A stretch of DNA of 9,192 nt from the NCBI GenBank assembly GCA_012800995.1, contig JAAZIH010000012.1, positions 1 through 9,192 of the forward strand. The letters run 5' to 3'. This document shows positions 1 to 6,796 of this stretch, piece by piece; positions within the stretch are counted from its first letter, which is position 1; every line of letters starts with the position of its first letter. The notes under the pieces were generated by a model, which saw nothing but the letters and a program-made list of their open reading frames with translations, was not told where the DNA came from and made no database searches. The position numbers and the translations under genes were made by a program. The DNA is from Chloroflexota bacterium (GTDB lineage Bacteria; Chloroflexota; Anaerolineae; Anaerolineales; Anaerolineaceae).

Positions 1-9
1 GAAAAAAGA

Positions 10-15
10 TAAAAT
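10..15 (+). promoter_or_regulatory. possible -10 box of the FKBP gene
   Basis: TAAAAT lies 22 nt before the ATG at 38. A transcript starting near position 22 would carry a short leader containing GGAG at 30-33, a usable Shine-Dalgarno site 4 nt before the ATG. The matching -35 would fall left of the window, so it cannot be checked. This is a weak call based on one hexamer and its spacing. Confidence 0.35.
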
Positions 16-37
16 TGCTCAAGTTGAATGGAGACTG

Positions 38-562
38 ATGGAAAAGGATTTGAATTTAACTGTTGAAGAAAACACCGCGGTTGAAATGAACTATGTTCTT
101 ACCGTGGAAGGTGAAATTGCTGATGAGGGCACGCTTGAATATTTGCAAGGGCATGGCAATATCATCGCCGGTCTTGAAAAAGGACTTGAAGGCGCGAAAG
201 TTGGCGAGACCCGTAACGTGCATGTTTTGGCTGCTGACGCGTATGGCGAACATGACCCCAAACGTGTGCTGCCGGTGAACCGTAGCTCATTCCCCGAAGA
301 TTTTGAATTTAAATTAGGTGAACCGATGCGTATTCGCGATGCCAGCGGGCTTGTTTTTCAAGCCATCCCTGTGGCACTCAGCGAAGACATTGTTGAACTT
401 GACCTGAACCACCCCATGGCGGGCAAAGATCTGGATTTTAAAGTAACCATTATAAGCATCCGCCCCGCGACTGAAGCGGAAATTGCCAATGGCAGTTTGC
501 ACTTTGGCGGTTGCGCGGGTTGTAGCCAGGGCTGCGATGACCCCAGCACCTGTGGTGGATAA
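38..562 (+). CDS. FKBP-type peptidyl-prolyl cis-trans isomerase, SlyD-like
   Basis: This 174-residue protein catalyses cis-trans isomerisation of X-Pro bonds and probably acts as a folding chaperone in the cytoplasm; no signal peptide is visible. Seen: the SlyD core with LEYLQGHGNIIAGLEKGLEG at residues 33-52, AYGEHDP at 68-74, an insert-in-flap region around 75-122, then DLNHPMAGKDLDF at 122-134 and an R-ATE element at 142-146. These blocks match the SlyD family closely. The C-terminal tail is cysteine-rich (Cys159, 162, 166, 172) where E. coli SlyD has a long His-rich metal-binding tail. The ATG at 38 is chosen because GGAG lies 4 nt upstream. The frame stays open leftwards to the window edge, so a longer N-terminus is not excluded. 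The gene appears monocistronic, with a terminator directly downstream. Confidence 0.93.
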   Translation: MEKDLNLTVEENTAVEMNYVLTVEGEIADEGTLEYLQGHGNIIAGLEKGLEGAKVGETRNVHVLAADAYGEHDPKRVLPVNRSSFPEDFEFKLGEPMRIRDASGLVFQAIPVALSEDIVELDLNHPMAGKDLDFKVTIISIRPATEAEIANGSLHFGGCAGCSQGCDDPSTCGG

Positions 563-584
563 TACGCCCCAAAAATGAGAATAT

Positions 585-623
585 AAAGAGACTGTTCCTT
601 ATCATGGCAACAGTCTCTTTTTT
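585..623 (+). terminator. rho-independent terminator of the FKBP gene
   Basis: A perfect 12-bp inverted repeat (585-596 and 609-620, arm AAAGAGACTGTT) with a 12-nt loop is followed by a run of T to 623. It starts 23 nt after the FKBP stop. It may also stop transcription arriving from the right, since the membrane-protein gene ends at 642 on the other strand, but the T-run is poorer in that direction. Confidence 0.9.
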
Positions 624-641
624 GAATAGCTATCCAGGTGC

Positions 642-1646
642 TTATTCTTTATTTGATGTGGCTGCGTGGACAATCGCACTAATCAAGCCAAATAAAATTC
701 CCGCAATTGGCCAGATAATCCAGGTTTTGTCCCAGCTGCTCGTAATGAAGCTCCAGGCAAGGTAAACAACCACAATCAAAGTCCAATACGGTGAAGCCCA
801 ACGTTGCACAACCGATTCACTCTTTCGGCGTTCAACTGTGTAGTCGCCTTCATTGAGCAGTTTGTCATAGGCGTTTTGAATTGCTCCACCGGAAATGAAA
901 AGCCAGACACTAATGCCAATGATCAACAGCAAAAGACAAACTAAACAGACCAGCACGGCTTCATTATCTTCAAATAATACGCCTGCGACAGTTAGAGCAG
1001 CTACTGCCAGCAGAATCTGTCCCACACCAATGGAAATTTTACGCAAGAGCACCGGTCGATGATTTTCTTTGGCTTTTTGAATGAGCATTTTGTTGTGTGG
1101 GTCAAGTTTGACTACTTTCTTATCGAAAATCTTGTACTTTTCGTTCGCTAAACCAGTCATAACGAAGAGATAAACCGCGAAAGCGATAAGGATAAAGAGA
1201 AGCCCAAGTCCAACGGCAAGGTAGACTTTGTTGGGTTCGTCGCCCCCTAAGACCTGGGAGAATATTCCTTCAGCATAGCTGGAAAAGAAAATAACAGAAA
1301 TAACGCCAAGCATGATTGCAGCAACACCACCACCGATCATATTGGCAGCTTTTTTGGACTTTTCGATGAAGGTTTCACCTTCGGCAGCTGTAACGTAGAC
1401 GAAATTGTCTTCGCTTGAAGCTTGCTGAACTTGGTTCGAAATGCCCAGTTCTTCAGCGAGTTCGCTAAGATTTCCAAATTCGCTGATGACCTGCCCGACC
1501 GCTTCGTTATCAGAACGACCTTCGGCGCGCAGCTGATTGTATTTGTCCTCCATCATTTGCCCGAGCTCGGTTTTAGCGCGTTTGACTTCTTCGGTTTTGG
1601 GCAGATGAGCGAACATGTTGTCTAAGTAATTGAAAATTGCGTCCAT
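642..1646 (-). CDS. six-helix membrane protein with N-terminal HAAS/DUF1700-like domain
   Basis: This 334-residue integral membrane protein has no known enzymatic role. Residues 1-70 form a soluble helical domain ending in VISEFGNLSELAEELG, the pattern of the permease-prefix (HAAS, DUF1700/DUF1048-like) domain. Predicted membrane helices lie at about 103-123, 141-165, 203-225, 230-252, 285-303 and 308-327, with a basic cytoplasmic-type loop at 167-203. The start at 1646 has AGGAGA at 1656-1661 on the - strand. It lies 29 nt after the stop of the PadR-type regulator, so the two are very probably co-transcribed. In Firmicutes and Chloroflexota such pairs are common, and the membrane protein is often an envelope-stress or transport-linked factor controlled by its PadR partner. 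The assignment rests on domain style and context; the function is unknown. Confidence 0.85.
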   Translation of the reverse strand: MDAIFNYLDNMFAHLPKTEEVKRAKTELGQMMEDKYNQLRAEGRSDNEAVGQVISEFGNLSELAEELGISNQVQQASSEDNFVYVTAAEGETFIEKSKKAANMIGGGVAAIMLGVISVIFFSSYAEGIFSQVLGGDEPNKVYLAVGLGLLFILIAFAVYLFVMTGLANEKYKIFDKKVVKLDPHNKMLIQKAKENHRPVLLRKISIGVGQILLAVAALTVAGVLFEDNEAVLVCLVCLLLLIIGISVWLFISGGAIQNAYDKLLNEGDYTVERRKSESVVQRWASPYWTLIVVVYLAWSFITSSWDKTWIIWPIAGILFGLISAIVHAATSNKE

Positions 1647-1675
1647 TATTTTTTATCTCCTATAAATGTTTTATA

Positions 1676-1996
1676 TTATTTTATGAATTGGTCAACGACT
1701 TTTTTGGTAATCAACCATTCGTCTTTTTTTAGTTGGTAATGGGTGTGCCCCTGGGGCGTTAGTTCATAGTAAGTGCGGGTCTTTCCACCGGTTTCAGTGC
1801 CTGCGAAAGAGCGTAAGTAGCCGTTTTTCTCAAGCCGGTTGAAAGCTGAATAAAGCGTCGTTTCTTTCATGGAGTATAAACCCTGGCTGCGTTCGGAAAT
1901 CTTGCGCGAGATTTCGTAGCCATAACCGGGTTCATCCATGAGTAGATACAAAATAATTATATCAGTATATCCTCTTATAACATCACTACTTATCAT
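1676..1996 (-). CDS. PadR-family transcriptional regulator
   Basis: This 106-residue protein is a DNA-binding repressor of the PadR winged-helix family, of the short type without a long C-terminal dimerisation arm. Seen: ILYLLMDEPGYGYEISRKI at residues 15-33, the hallmark start of the fold; then the recognition region TTLYSAFNRLEKNGYL at 46-61; then the wing with TRTYYELTPQGH at 73-84. The - strand start has AAAGGA at 2005-2010, 8 nt from ATG. It is the first gene of a two-gene operon with the HAAS-type membrane protein downstream. The promoter contains two palindromes placed as expected for autorepression. The inducer is unknown; in this family ligands are often phenolic acids or hydrophobic drugs, but nothing in the sequence fixes it. 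Confidence 0.93.
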   Translation of the reverse strand: MISSDVIRGYTDIIILYLLMDEPGYGYEISRKISERSQGLYSMKETTLYSAFNRLEKNGYLRSFAGTETGGKTRTYYELTPQGHTHYQLKKDEWLITKKVVDQFIK

Positions 1997-2020
1997 GTTT
2001 TCTGTCCTTTCAAAAGTATT

Positions 2021-2067
2021 ACGTCTGACGTTGTAACTACTATATCACACGTAGTACGTCATGTCAA
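2021..2067 (-). promoter_or_regulatory. promoter and probable double operator of the PadR operon
   Basis: Read on the - strand, TTGACA (2062-2067), a 17-bp spacer and TATAGT (2039-2044) form a near-consensus sigma-70-type promoter. Two perfect 11-bp palindromes overlap it. ACGTAGTACGT (2049-2059) lies in the spacer, and ACGTCTGACGT (2021-2031) lies at about +1 to +11. Their centres are 28 bp apart. A further ACTAC/GTAGT inverted repeat (2036-2040, 2051-2055) spans the -10. The arrangement suggests autorepression by the PadR protein, which is inferred rather than shown. Confidence 0.8.
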
Positions 2068-2121
2068 GTACTTTTTCGACCAATTTTGGGTCAATTTTGA
2101 AAGATTACTGCTTGTTTTATC

Positions 2122-2157
2122 AAAAAAGTGCCTTAATCAGTCTTAACAAGGCACTTT
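2122..2157 (-). terminator. rho-independent terminator of pepT
   Basis: A perfect 10-bp inverted repeat (2125-2134 and 2148-2157, arm AAAGTGCCTT) with a 13-nt loop is followed, on the - strand, by six T residues (2127-2122). It lies about 30 nt after the pepT stop and separates pepT from the PadR promoter. Confidence 0.88.
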
Positions 2158-2188
2158 CGATCCGAATGGGTAACTTTGGATTTTTAAT

Positions 2189-3424
2189 TTATCGAGTTTG
2201 TTGTTTTGCAACCAACTCAGCAATCTTTACAATCACATCCCTCGATTTTTTGAGACCGGTCACTGAAAGATATTCCAAGGGACCGTGCCCATTATGTCCG
2301 CCATAGAAAACGTTGGGTGTGGGCAAGCCCATAAAGCTCAGGCGGCTGCCATCCGTTCCACCGCGGATGGGGATTTCAATTGGCTCGATACCTTCCGCGC
2401 GGTATGCCTGGCGGGCGAGTTCAAGCACTTCGGGGTGTTCTTTGAGCACTTCGCCCATATTGAAGTATTGATCCTTGATTTCCAGTTCCAGAACATCTTG
2501 ACCGTATTTCCCTTGCAGGTAAGCGGCGGCATCGCGCACGATTTGTTTTTTGGCTTCAAAAAGGGTTTTATCGTGGTCGCGTATGATGTAATCGAGTTGC
2601 GCGGCTTCGGTCAGGCCGGACATTTGGGTGAGGTGAATGAAACCTTCGCGCTTTTCGGTGTGTTCGGGACGGTCGAAGAGGGGCATAAGGGATTGGAATT
2701 CCATCGCCACCAGGTTGGCGTTGCGCATCACACCTTTGGCAGTGCCGGGATGCACACTGATGCCTTTGAATTTCAAGCGCGCGCTGGCGGCGTTGAAGCT
2801 TTCCCACTCCAACTCGCCTTTTTCGCCACCATCGATGGTGTAGGCAAAATCCGCACCGAATTTCTGAACGTCAAAGTATTCCACGCCGGCACCAACTTCT
2901 TCGTCGGGGGTGAAACCGACACGAATACGTCCATGTTTGATATCAGGGTTGGCGATGAGATAGCGCATGGCATCCATGATAGCAGCGATGCCGGCTTTGT
3001 CGTCCGCGCCGAGTAAGGTGGTACCATCGGTGACCACGAGTCTCTCGCCTTTGTATTTGAGAAGGTCAGGGAAAACGTCTGGTGACAGAATAATGTTTTC
3101 TGCCTCATTCAGGACGATGTCCAGACCATCATAATTTTCGATAACGCGTGCTTTGACGTTCTCGCCGGACGCATCCGGGCTGGTATCCATATGAGCGATA
3201 AAGCCAACAACGGGGCAGTCATGCTCAATATTGGCAGGCAGGGTGGCTGTTACATAGCCGTATTGGTCAAGCTCAACATCGCTCATGCCAAGTTCGCGAA
3301 GTTCTTTTTCAAGAAGGCGAGCCAGATTGAGTTGTTTGGCGGTGCTGGGATAAGTTTCGGCGTCGTGTTGGGATTGTGTATCAATTTTGGTGTAGCGTAA
3401 AAAGCGTTCGAGTAGGGTGGTCAT
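2189..3424 (-). CDS. pepT: peptidase T (tripeptide aminopeptidase, M20B)
   Basis: Cytoplasmic dizinc exopeptidase that releases the N-terminal residue from tripeptides, a late step of peptide use. The 411-residue length is close to the E. coli enzyme (408) and the two align end to end. Seen zinc and catalytic residues: His78 and Asp80 in HMDTSPD, Asp141 in GADDKAG, Glu175 and Glu176 in TPDEEVG, Asp198 in TIDGG, and His380 in GGHNGHGPLE. The signature NVHPGTAKGVM appears as SVHPGTAKGVM at 223-233, and PIRGGTDGSRLSFMGLP covers 352-368. All ligands are present, so the enzyme should be active. The start is supported by AAAGGAGA at 3429-3436. It is transcribed alone, with its own promoter and terminator, and divergently from the cyclotransferase gene. 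It has no signal peptide. Confidence 0.97.
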   Translation of the reverse strand: MTTLLERFLRYTKIDTQSQHDAETYPSTAKQLNLARLLEKELRELGMSDVELDQYGYVTATLPANIEHDCPVVGFIAHMDTSPDASGENVKARVIENYDGLDIVLNEAENIILSPDVFPDLLKYKGERLVVTDGTTLLGADDKAGIAAIMDAMRYLIANPDIKHGRIRVGFTPDEEVGAGVEYFDVQKFGADFAYTIDGGEKGELEWESFNAASARLKFKGISVHPGTAKGVMRNANLVAMEFQSLMPLFDRPEHTEKREGFIHLTQMSGLTEAAQLDYIIRDHDKTLFEAKKQIVRDAAAYLQGKYGQDVLELEIKDQYFNMGEVLKEHPEVLELARQAYRAEGIEPIEIPIRGGTDGSRLSFMGLPTPNVFYGGHNGHGPLEYLSVTGLKKSRDVIVKIAELVAKQQTR

Positions 3425-3449
3425 GGTATCTCCTTTCGTTTGCCTAAAT

Positions 3450-3458
3450 ATTTTATCA
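3450..3458 (-). promoter_or_regulatory. extended -10 promoter of pepT
   Basis: On the - strand, TGATAAAAT (TGn plus TAAAAT) lies about 25 nt before the pepT ATG, giving a short leader with the AAAGGAGA ribosome site at 3429-3436. No good -35 is seen, as is usual for extended -10 promoters. Confidence 0.6.
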
Positions 3459-3521
3459 TGAGGCTCAACGGGTTGCTGATATTAATAATATGGCATATGG
3501 CACTTTTTTCTCTTTAGCAAG

Positions 3522-3540
3522 TGGTAAAATTTTGGGTATG
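3522..3540 (+). promoter_or_regulatory. extended -10 promoter of the cyclotransferase gene, probably leaderless
   Basis: TGG followed by TAAAAT (3522-3530) is an extended -10 element. Only 7 nt separate it from the ATG at 3538, so transcription should begin at or within a few bases of the start codon. No Shine-Dalgarno sequence precedes the ATG, which agrees with a leaderless mRNA. Confidence 0.6.
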
Positions 3541-4377
3541 AATGCAAAAATTAGAAACATCCTTTTTGCTATTATCACGGTCTTAGTAATCGCCTTTTTG
3601 GCTTTTGCTTTGCCACGTTTATTGGATAGATCAAAGAACAAGATGATTATTGAACCAGACATTTTGTCAGGTTTGGGTAAAAAAGCTTCCTACGAAATAG
3701 TTAATATGTATCCTCATGATCCTAACTGTTATACCCAGGGGCTGGTCTACGAGGATGGATTGCTTTACGAAAGCTGTGGGCTGTATGGCGAGTCACGCTT
3801 GCGCGTAGCCAAATTGGAGGAGGGCGAAGGTCTGCGCGAGATAAGTATTCATGACAAGTATTTTGCCGAGGGATTGGCATTGCTCGATGATCAGCTAACC
3901 ATGCTCACCTGGCGGGAAGGTACCGCGTTTGTTTATCAAAAAGACAATTTCGAGCAAATAAGCACTTTTAATTACAGCACCGAAGGCTGGGGCTTAACCA
4001 CAGATGGCAAGGCACTCATCATGTCGGATGGCTCAAATACGCTTTATTGGATGGATCCCAAGAGCGGTTTGGTGGTAAATGAGCTACACGTTACCTTGGG
4101 TGGTTACCCAATGAGCCAGTTGAACGAGCTGGAGTTTGTTAATGGTGAGATTTTAGCCAATGTCTACCTGACTGATATGGTCTTACGCATTGACCCTATC
4201 AGTGGGGAAGTGCTGACTCAAATTGATTTATCTGGCTTAATGCCTGAAGCAAACAAGGCTAAATTAGGCGAGGTGCTCAATGGCATCGCCTGGGATAAAG
4301 AGGGTGGGCGTCTGTTTGTGACCGGTAAAAACTGGGACGTGCTCTATGAAATTAAGCTCGTGCCTTCGAATTCTTAA
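3538..4377 (+). CDS. membrane-anchored glutaminyl-peptide cyclotransferase
   Basis: Predicted glutamine cyclotransferase of the five-bladed beta-propeller family (plant/bacterial type), which converts N-terminal Gln of peptides or proteins to pyroglutamate with loss of ammonia. The 279-residue form starting at 3538 has an N-terminal hydrophobic segment at about 8-26, so it is probably anchored by this segment, or secreted, with the propeller outside the cell. Seen family blocks: YPHDPNCYTQGL (58-69), LYESCGLYGESRLR (76-89), YFAEGLAL (108-115), LTWREG (123-128), EGWGLTTDG (149-157), LIMSDGSNTLY (160-170), LNELEFVNGEILANVY (195-210), VLNGIAWD (246-253) and VTGKNW (261-266). An ATG at 3490 is in frame but would put 16 extra residues before the basic start MNAKIR and ignore the promoter at 3522-3530, so 3538 is preferred. 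The gene ends 14 nt from the stop of the converging PfkB-like gene, with no clear terminator between them. Confidence 0.9.
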   Translation: MNAKIRNILFAIITVLVIAFLAFALPRLLDRSKNKMIIEPDILSGLGKKASYEIVNMYPHDPNCYTQGLVYEDGLLYESCGLYGESRLRVAKLEEGEGLREISIHDKYFAEGLALLDDQLTMLTWREGTAFVYQKDNFEQISTFNYSTEGWGLTTDGKALIMSDGSNTLYWMDPKSGLVVNELHVTLGGYPMSQLNELEFVNGEILANVYLTDMVLRIDPISGEVLTQIDLSGLMPEANKAKLGEVLNGIAWDKEGGRLFVTGKNWDVLYEIKLVPSNS

Positions 4378-4391
4378 TTAACCAGGATAAT

Positions 4392-5417
4392 TTACAAATA
4401 AATAACCTGTTGCGAGAGGGCGTAAAGACGCGCGTCGCGCAACGCGGTTAAAGTTTCTGTCAGGTAATCTGGTCCACTGCCTTCCATGCAAATGCCCATG
4501 CTTAGATTGGCGCATACCGTGGCGTGCACAATGTCATAGTTTTTACGGTAGTTGTACAAGAAAGCGCCATCAAAAGCGTTTAAGCCGCCTGTGGGATCAA
4601 CCATGCTTCCTGCCCAAGCCGGCACGATGAAGCGTTTGTTTTCAACCCGGTCATAGACCCATGCCGCACCATCCTTGCTGTTGATAATCAGGTACTCGGG
4701 CCCATAGCTGGCGAGTGTGCAAGCAATCTCCCAAAGGTCAACGCTTCGCCCCTGAAACAGTCTGAGCGCTTGTTTTTCGCTAAGCATGAAGATGCTGAGT
4801 TCGGAGATGAGGTTGCGCATTTCTTCCCAAAAGGCGGGGTCCATATAGCAATCCGTAGCGCGCATTGAGAGGGTTTGAATCATCCCTCCCCGTAGCACGC
4901 TGGGTAAAATTTTGTGCGAAACAAAGTCGATGGGGCAAATGTGGGCAGCGTTGGCTTCCAGAAAAGCGCGGGGAATATCGGTGACACGGAAGGTGTAAGG
5001 CAGGTAGTCGGTTTTGCTGCAATAGCGCCGGGTATCGGGCTCGTAATTGAAAAGCTCTTCGGGGAATGGAAGCTGTCGTTCGGCGAAGTGGGTGAGCGGG
5101 TTTTCATAGCTGATCTTATAGCCTTCGCTGTAGGCGACGAAAAATCGCGCGTCAAAACTTTCGTCCGTTTGGATGATTCCGCGCAAGTCAAAGCCCATGA
5201 TTTCGAGCGGTTTAAACCATTCCAATGGGTAATCGGGGTTGACACGACTTACCAGACCGGCTTTGCCACCCCACATTGCCATCGCGCTGGCGGTGTAGGG
5301 CAAATTACCACCCAGTTGATTGACACGAGCTGGTCCCTGAACCGGCAGGATATATTCGCGCTGCAAGCGTCCGATGATGAGGTTTTCAACTAACTGTATC
5401 TCGTGACTGTATGGCAT
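4392..5417 (-). CDS. PfkB-family carbohydrate kinase homologue with altered catalytic motif
   Basis: This 341-residue cytoplasmic protein has the ribokinase/PfkB fold, whose members phosphorylate sugars or nucleosides with ATP. Seen: the substrate-side LGGNLPYTASAMAMWGG (35-51) followed by GLVSRVNPDYP (54-64), and the C-terminal signature VDPTGGLNAFDGAFL (273-287). In active kinases the second motif reads DTxGAGDxF, with the Asp as catalytic base. Here the positions read Gly278-Leu279-Asn280, so the Asp is Asn. From memory, Mak32-like PfkB relatives carry a comparable DPTGGGN motif, so this may mark a subfamily rather than a dead copy. The rest of the fold looks intact. The substrate is unknown. 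The start at 5417 has no Shine-Dalgarno site but sits 6 nt after a TATAAT box. It is transcribed alone and converges with the cyclotransferase gene. Confidence 0.85.
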   Translation of the reverse strand: MPYSHEIQLVENLIIGRLQREYILPVQGPARVNQLGGNLPYTASAMAMWGGKAGLVSRVNPDYPLEWFKPLEIMGFDLRGIIQTDESFDARFFVAYSEGYKISYENPLTHFAERQLPFPEELFNYEPDTRRYCSKTDYLPYTFRVTDIPRAFLEANAAHICPIDFVSHKILPSVLRGGMIQTLSMRATDCYMDPAFWEEMRNLISELSIFMLSEKQALRLFQGRSVDLWEIACTLASYGPEYLIINSKDGAAWVYDRVENKRFIVPAWAGSMVDPTGGLNAFDGAFLYNYRKNYDIVHATVCANLSMGICMEGSGPDYLTETLTALRDARLYALSQQVIYL

Positions 5418-5429
5418 AGGGGAATTATA
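5415..5429 (-). promoter_or_regulatory. -10 box and leaderless start of the PfkB-like gene
   Basis: On the - strand a perfect TATAAT (5424-5429) is followed by TCCCCT and then the ATG (5417-5415). With usual spacing the first transcribed base would be the A of ATG or its neighbour. No -35 resembling TTGACA is visible. The intergenic stretch from here to the terminator at 5575 holds no other gene or structure I can support. Confidence 0.65.
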
Positions 5430-5574
5430 CGCTTAATGATGGGTATTTGGTGGGAGTAAGCGAACGAATTTGATTTGTGCAGGGCGGTAATTCAGCTTAA
5501 CCATGGTCAGGACAACATGGAGGAACAGTCCTTAGGTGAAATGTACCTCACAGATGTCATAGCTGTTTGGAGAT

Positions 5575-5607
5575 AAAAATAGCCTGGCGGAATCTGAGCC
5601 AGGCTAT
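5575..5607 (-). terminator. rho-independent terminator of the M50 protease-HEAT operon
   Basis: A perfect 10-bp stem (5579-5588 and 5598-5607, arm ATAGCCTGGC) with a 9-nt loop is followed on the - strand by a short T-run (5578-5575). It lies 25 nt after the stop of the HEAT-repeat gene and closes the two-gene operon. Confidence 0.88.
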
Positions 5608-5632
5608 AACAAATTATTTTCAATGGACTGGA

Positions 5633-6787
5633 TCAAAAACTGCCAGACTCTTGATAGAAATCCTCGTCATCTTCATCGAAATCTTCTGAGAATTCGTCGT
5701 CGTCATCATATTCATCATCGTCATCAACGTAGCGTTCCCATTCTTCCAAGTCCATGGGCGTTTTGAAGAAGTCTTCATCCTCATCTTCATCATCGAATTC
5801 GTCTTCTTCAGCTTCGTCGCCTCTGCCATGTGAGGGTTTATCAATGAGGAAGCTTGCCATTTTGGGATCTTCGCTGCCAAACATTTCGAGATACTCGATT
5901 GAATCCTCAATGAGTTCGATTTCGTCTTCATCATCGGTGAGGTTGGCGAAGTGTTCAAGGCGTTCAATAACCTCATCGCCACCGATTTGCGAAAGCGCCC
6001 AGATGACTTCCTGGCGCACGTCATAGTCGGTGTGGAGATTGAGCATTTTGAACAAAAGCTTACGGGCGCGATGGATGCCCAAAAGCCCCGCGGCATGCAC
6101 GGCCTGGGCGAGGATAATCGGGTTTTCATGGTCAAAGTAATCGATCACGGTTTGGTCCCAGCTGTTATCCATGCTTCGACCGATAGCAAGAAGCGCGCTT
6201 TCTGTCCAATAAACCTGTTCCAAAGCCAGAGCGCGCAAAATCATGTCTTTAAGTTCGGGTTTGTCGCAGTAGCCCAGAGTTTCCAAAACACGGCGACGCA
6301 CAAGGTCTGAGCGGTCCTGTTCGTAGGCTTCCAAGAGCGCGTTTTGGATTTTGCTTTGGACGGTCTCATCAAGTTCTTCAAGCGCGCAGAGATAGTAATA
6401 AGGCACAAGAGCATTGGCAGCGGCAGCACGTAAGTTTTCTTTGCGCGATTTATCCTTCAAAAACGCGATGTAGCGATCGATTAAATGCTTATCATCAGCC
6501 TCAAAGAGTAGGTCGATTGCAGCGATCACCACGTCATCATCGGTGTCTTCCAGACCGACTTTGCCAGCCGCCTCAAAGAGCTGCAAGGGATCTAAATCGG
6601 CTAATTCTGCCAGCCCCACCATCAGCGCGCGGCGACGTTCGACCTGGAGCGATAACCAGCTATCGCGCAGGACGGAAATACTTGCTGAATCGAGATCGGA
6701 AAAATGCAGCAGAAACTTGGGTGAGAAGGGAATAGCGTCTTCCCGCAATTGGGTAATGAGTTTCTCGATGGGGGTGATGGTTAACAT
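5633..6787 (-). CDS. HEAT-repeat protein with long acidic C-terminal tail
   Basis: A 384-residue soluble protein without catalytic motifs. Residues about 30-307 form a helical array of HEAT/PBS-lyase-like repeats. Examples are 81-110, 117-141, 159-187 (LVRRRVLETLGYCDKPELKD), 193-218, 222-249 (AQAVHAAGLLGIHRARKLL), 254-280 (VRQEVIWALSQIGGDEVIERL) and 286-307. Such solenoids usually bind other proteins. Residues 324-380 are a tail with 37 Asp or Glu in 57 positions, broken by Trp, Tyr and Phe residues. The start at 6787 has a strong AAGGAGG (6792-6798) that overlaps the stop codon of the upstream M50 protease gene. The 9-nt gap implies co-transcription and translational coupling, so a link to that protease is plausible but unproven. 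No signal peptide or membrane helix is seen. I cannot name a function. Confidence 0.85.
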   Translation of the reverse strand: MLTITPIEKLITQLREDAIPFSPKFLLHFSDLDSASISVLRDSWLSLQVERRRALMVGLAELADLDPLQLFEAAGKVGLEDTDDDVVIAAIDLLFEADDKHLIDRYIAFLKDKSRKENLRAAAANALVPYYYLCALEELDETVQSKIQNALLEAYEQDRSDLVRRRVLETLGYCDKPELKDMILRALALEQVYWTESALLAIGRSMDNSWDQTVIDYFDHENPIILAQAVHAAGLLGIHRARKLLFKMLNLHTDYDVRQEVIWALSQIGGDEVIERLEHFANLTDDEDEIELIEDSIEYLEMFGSEDPKMASFLIDKPSHGRGDEAEEDEFDDEDEDEDFFKTPMDLEEWERYVDDDDEYDDDDEFSEDFDEDDEDFYQESGSF

Positions 6788-6796
6788 GGCGCCTCC

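Noticed and set aside
2081..2099. Direct repeat CAATTTTG, two copies 11 bp apart
   Set aside because: Short and AT-rich, lying between the pepT terminator and the PadR promoter. It has no symmetry or spacing that argues for a protein site over chance.
2285..3016. 243-codon open frame on the + strand
   Set aside because: It lies entirely antisense to pepT, which matches its family end to end. The protein has no recognisable motif and the frame is a by-product of pepT codon use.
3490..3537. Upstream in-frame ATG for the cyclotransferase
   Set aside because: No ribosome site, and it would place the extended -10 element inside the coding region. The start at 3538 gives a normal basic N-terminus and hydrophobic anchor.
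4378..4391. Shared bidirectional terminator between the converging cyclotransferase and PfkB-like genes
   Set aside because: The 14-nt gap and its flanks hold only an imperfect AT-rich inverted repeat, not a GC stem with a T-run.
4914..5393. 159-codon open frame on the + strand
   Set aside because: Antisense to the PfkB-like gene, with no ribosome site, promoter or family motif.
5430..5574. Intergenic stretch upstream of the PfkB-like gene, screened for small genes or RNAs
   Set aside because: Only a ten-codon frame and short weak inverted repeats are present. Nothing with a ribosome site or stable fold.
5754..6026. Open frame on the + strand encoding a serine run
   Set aside because: The serine run is simply the reverse complement of the Asp/Glu codons of the acidic tail of the HEAT protein.
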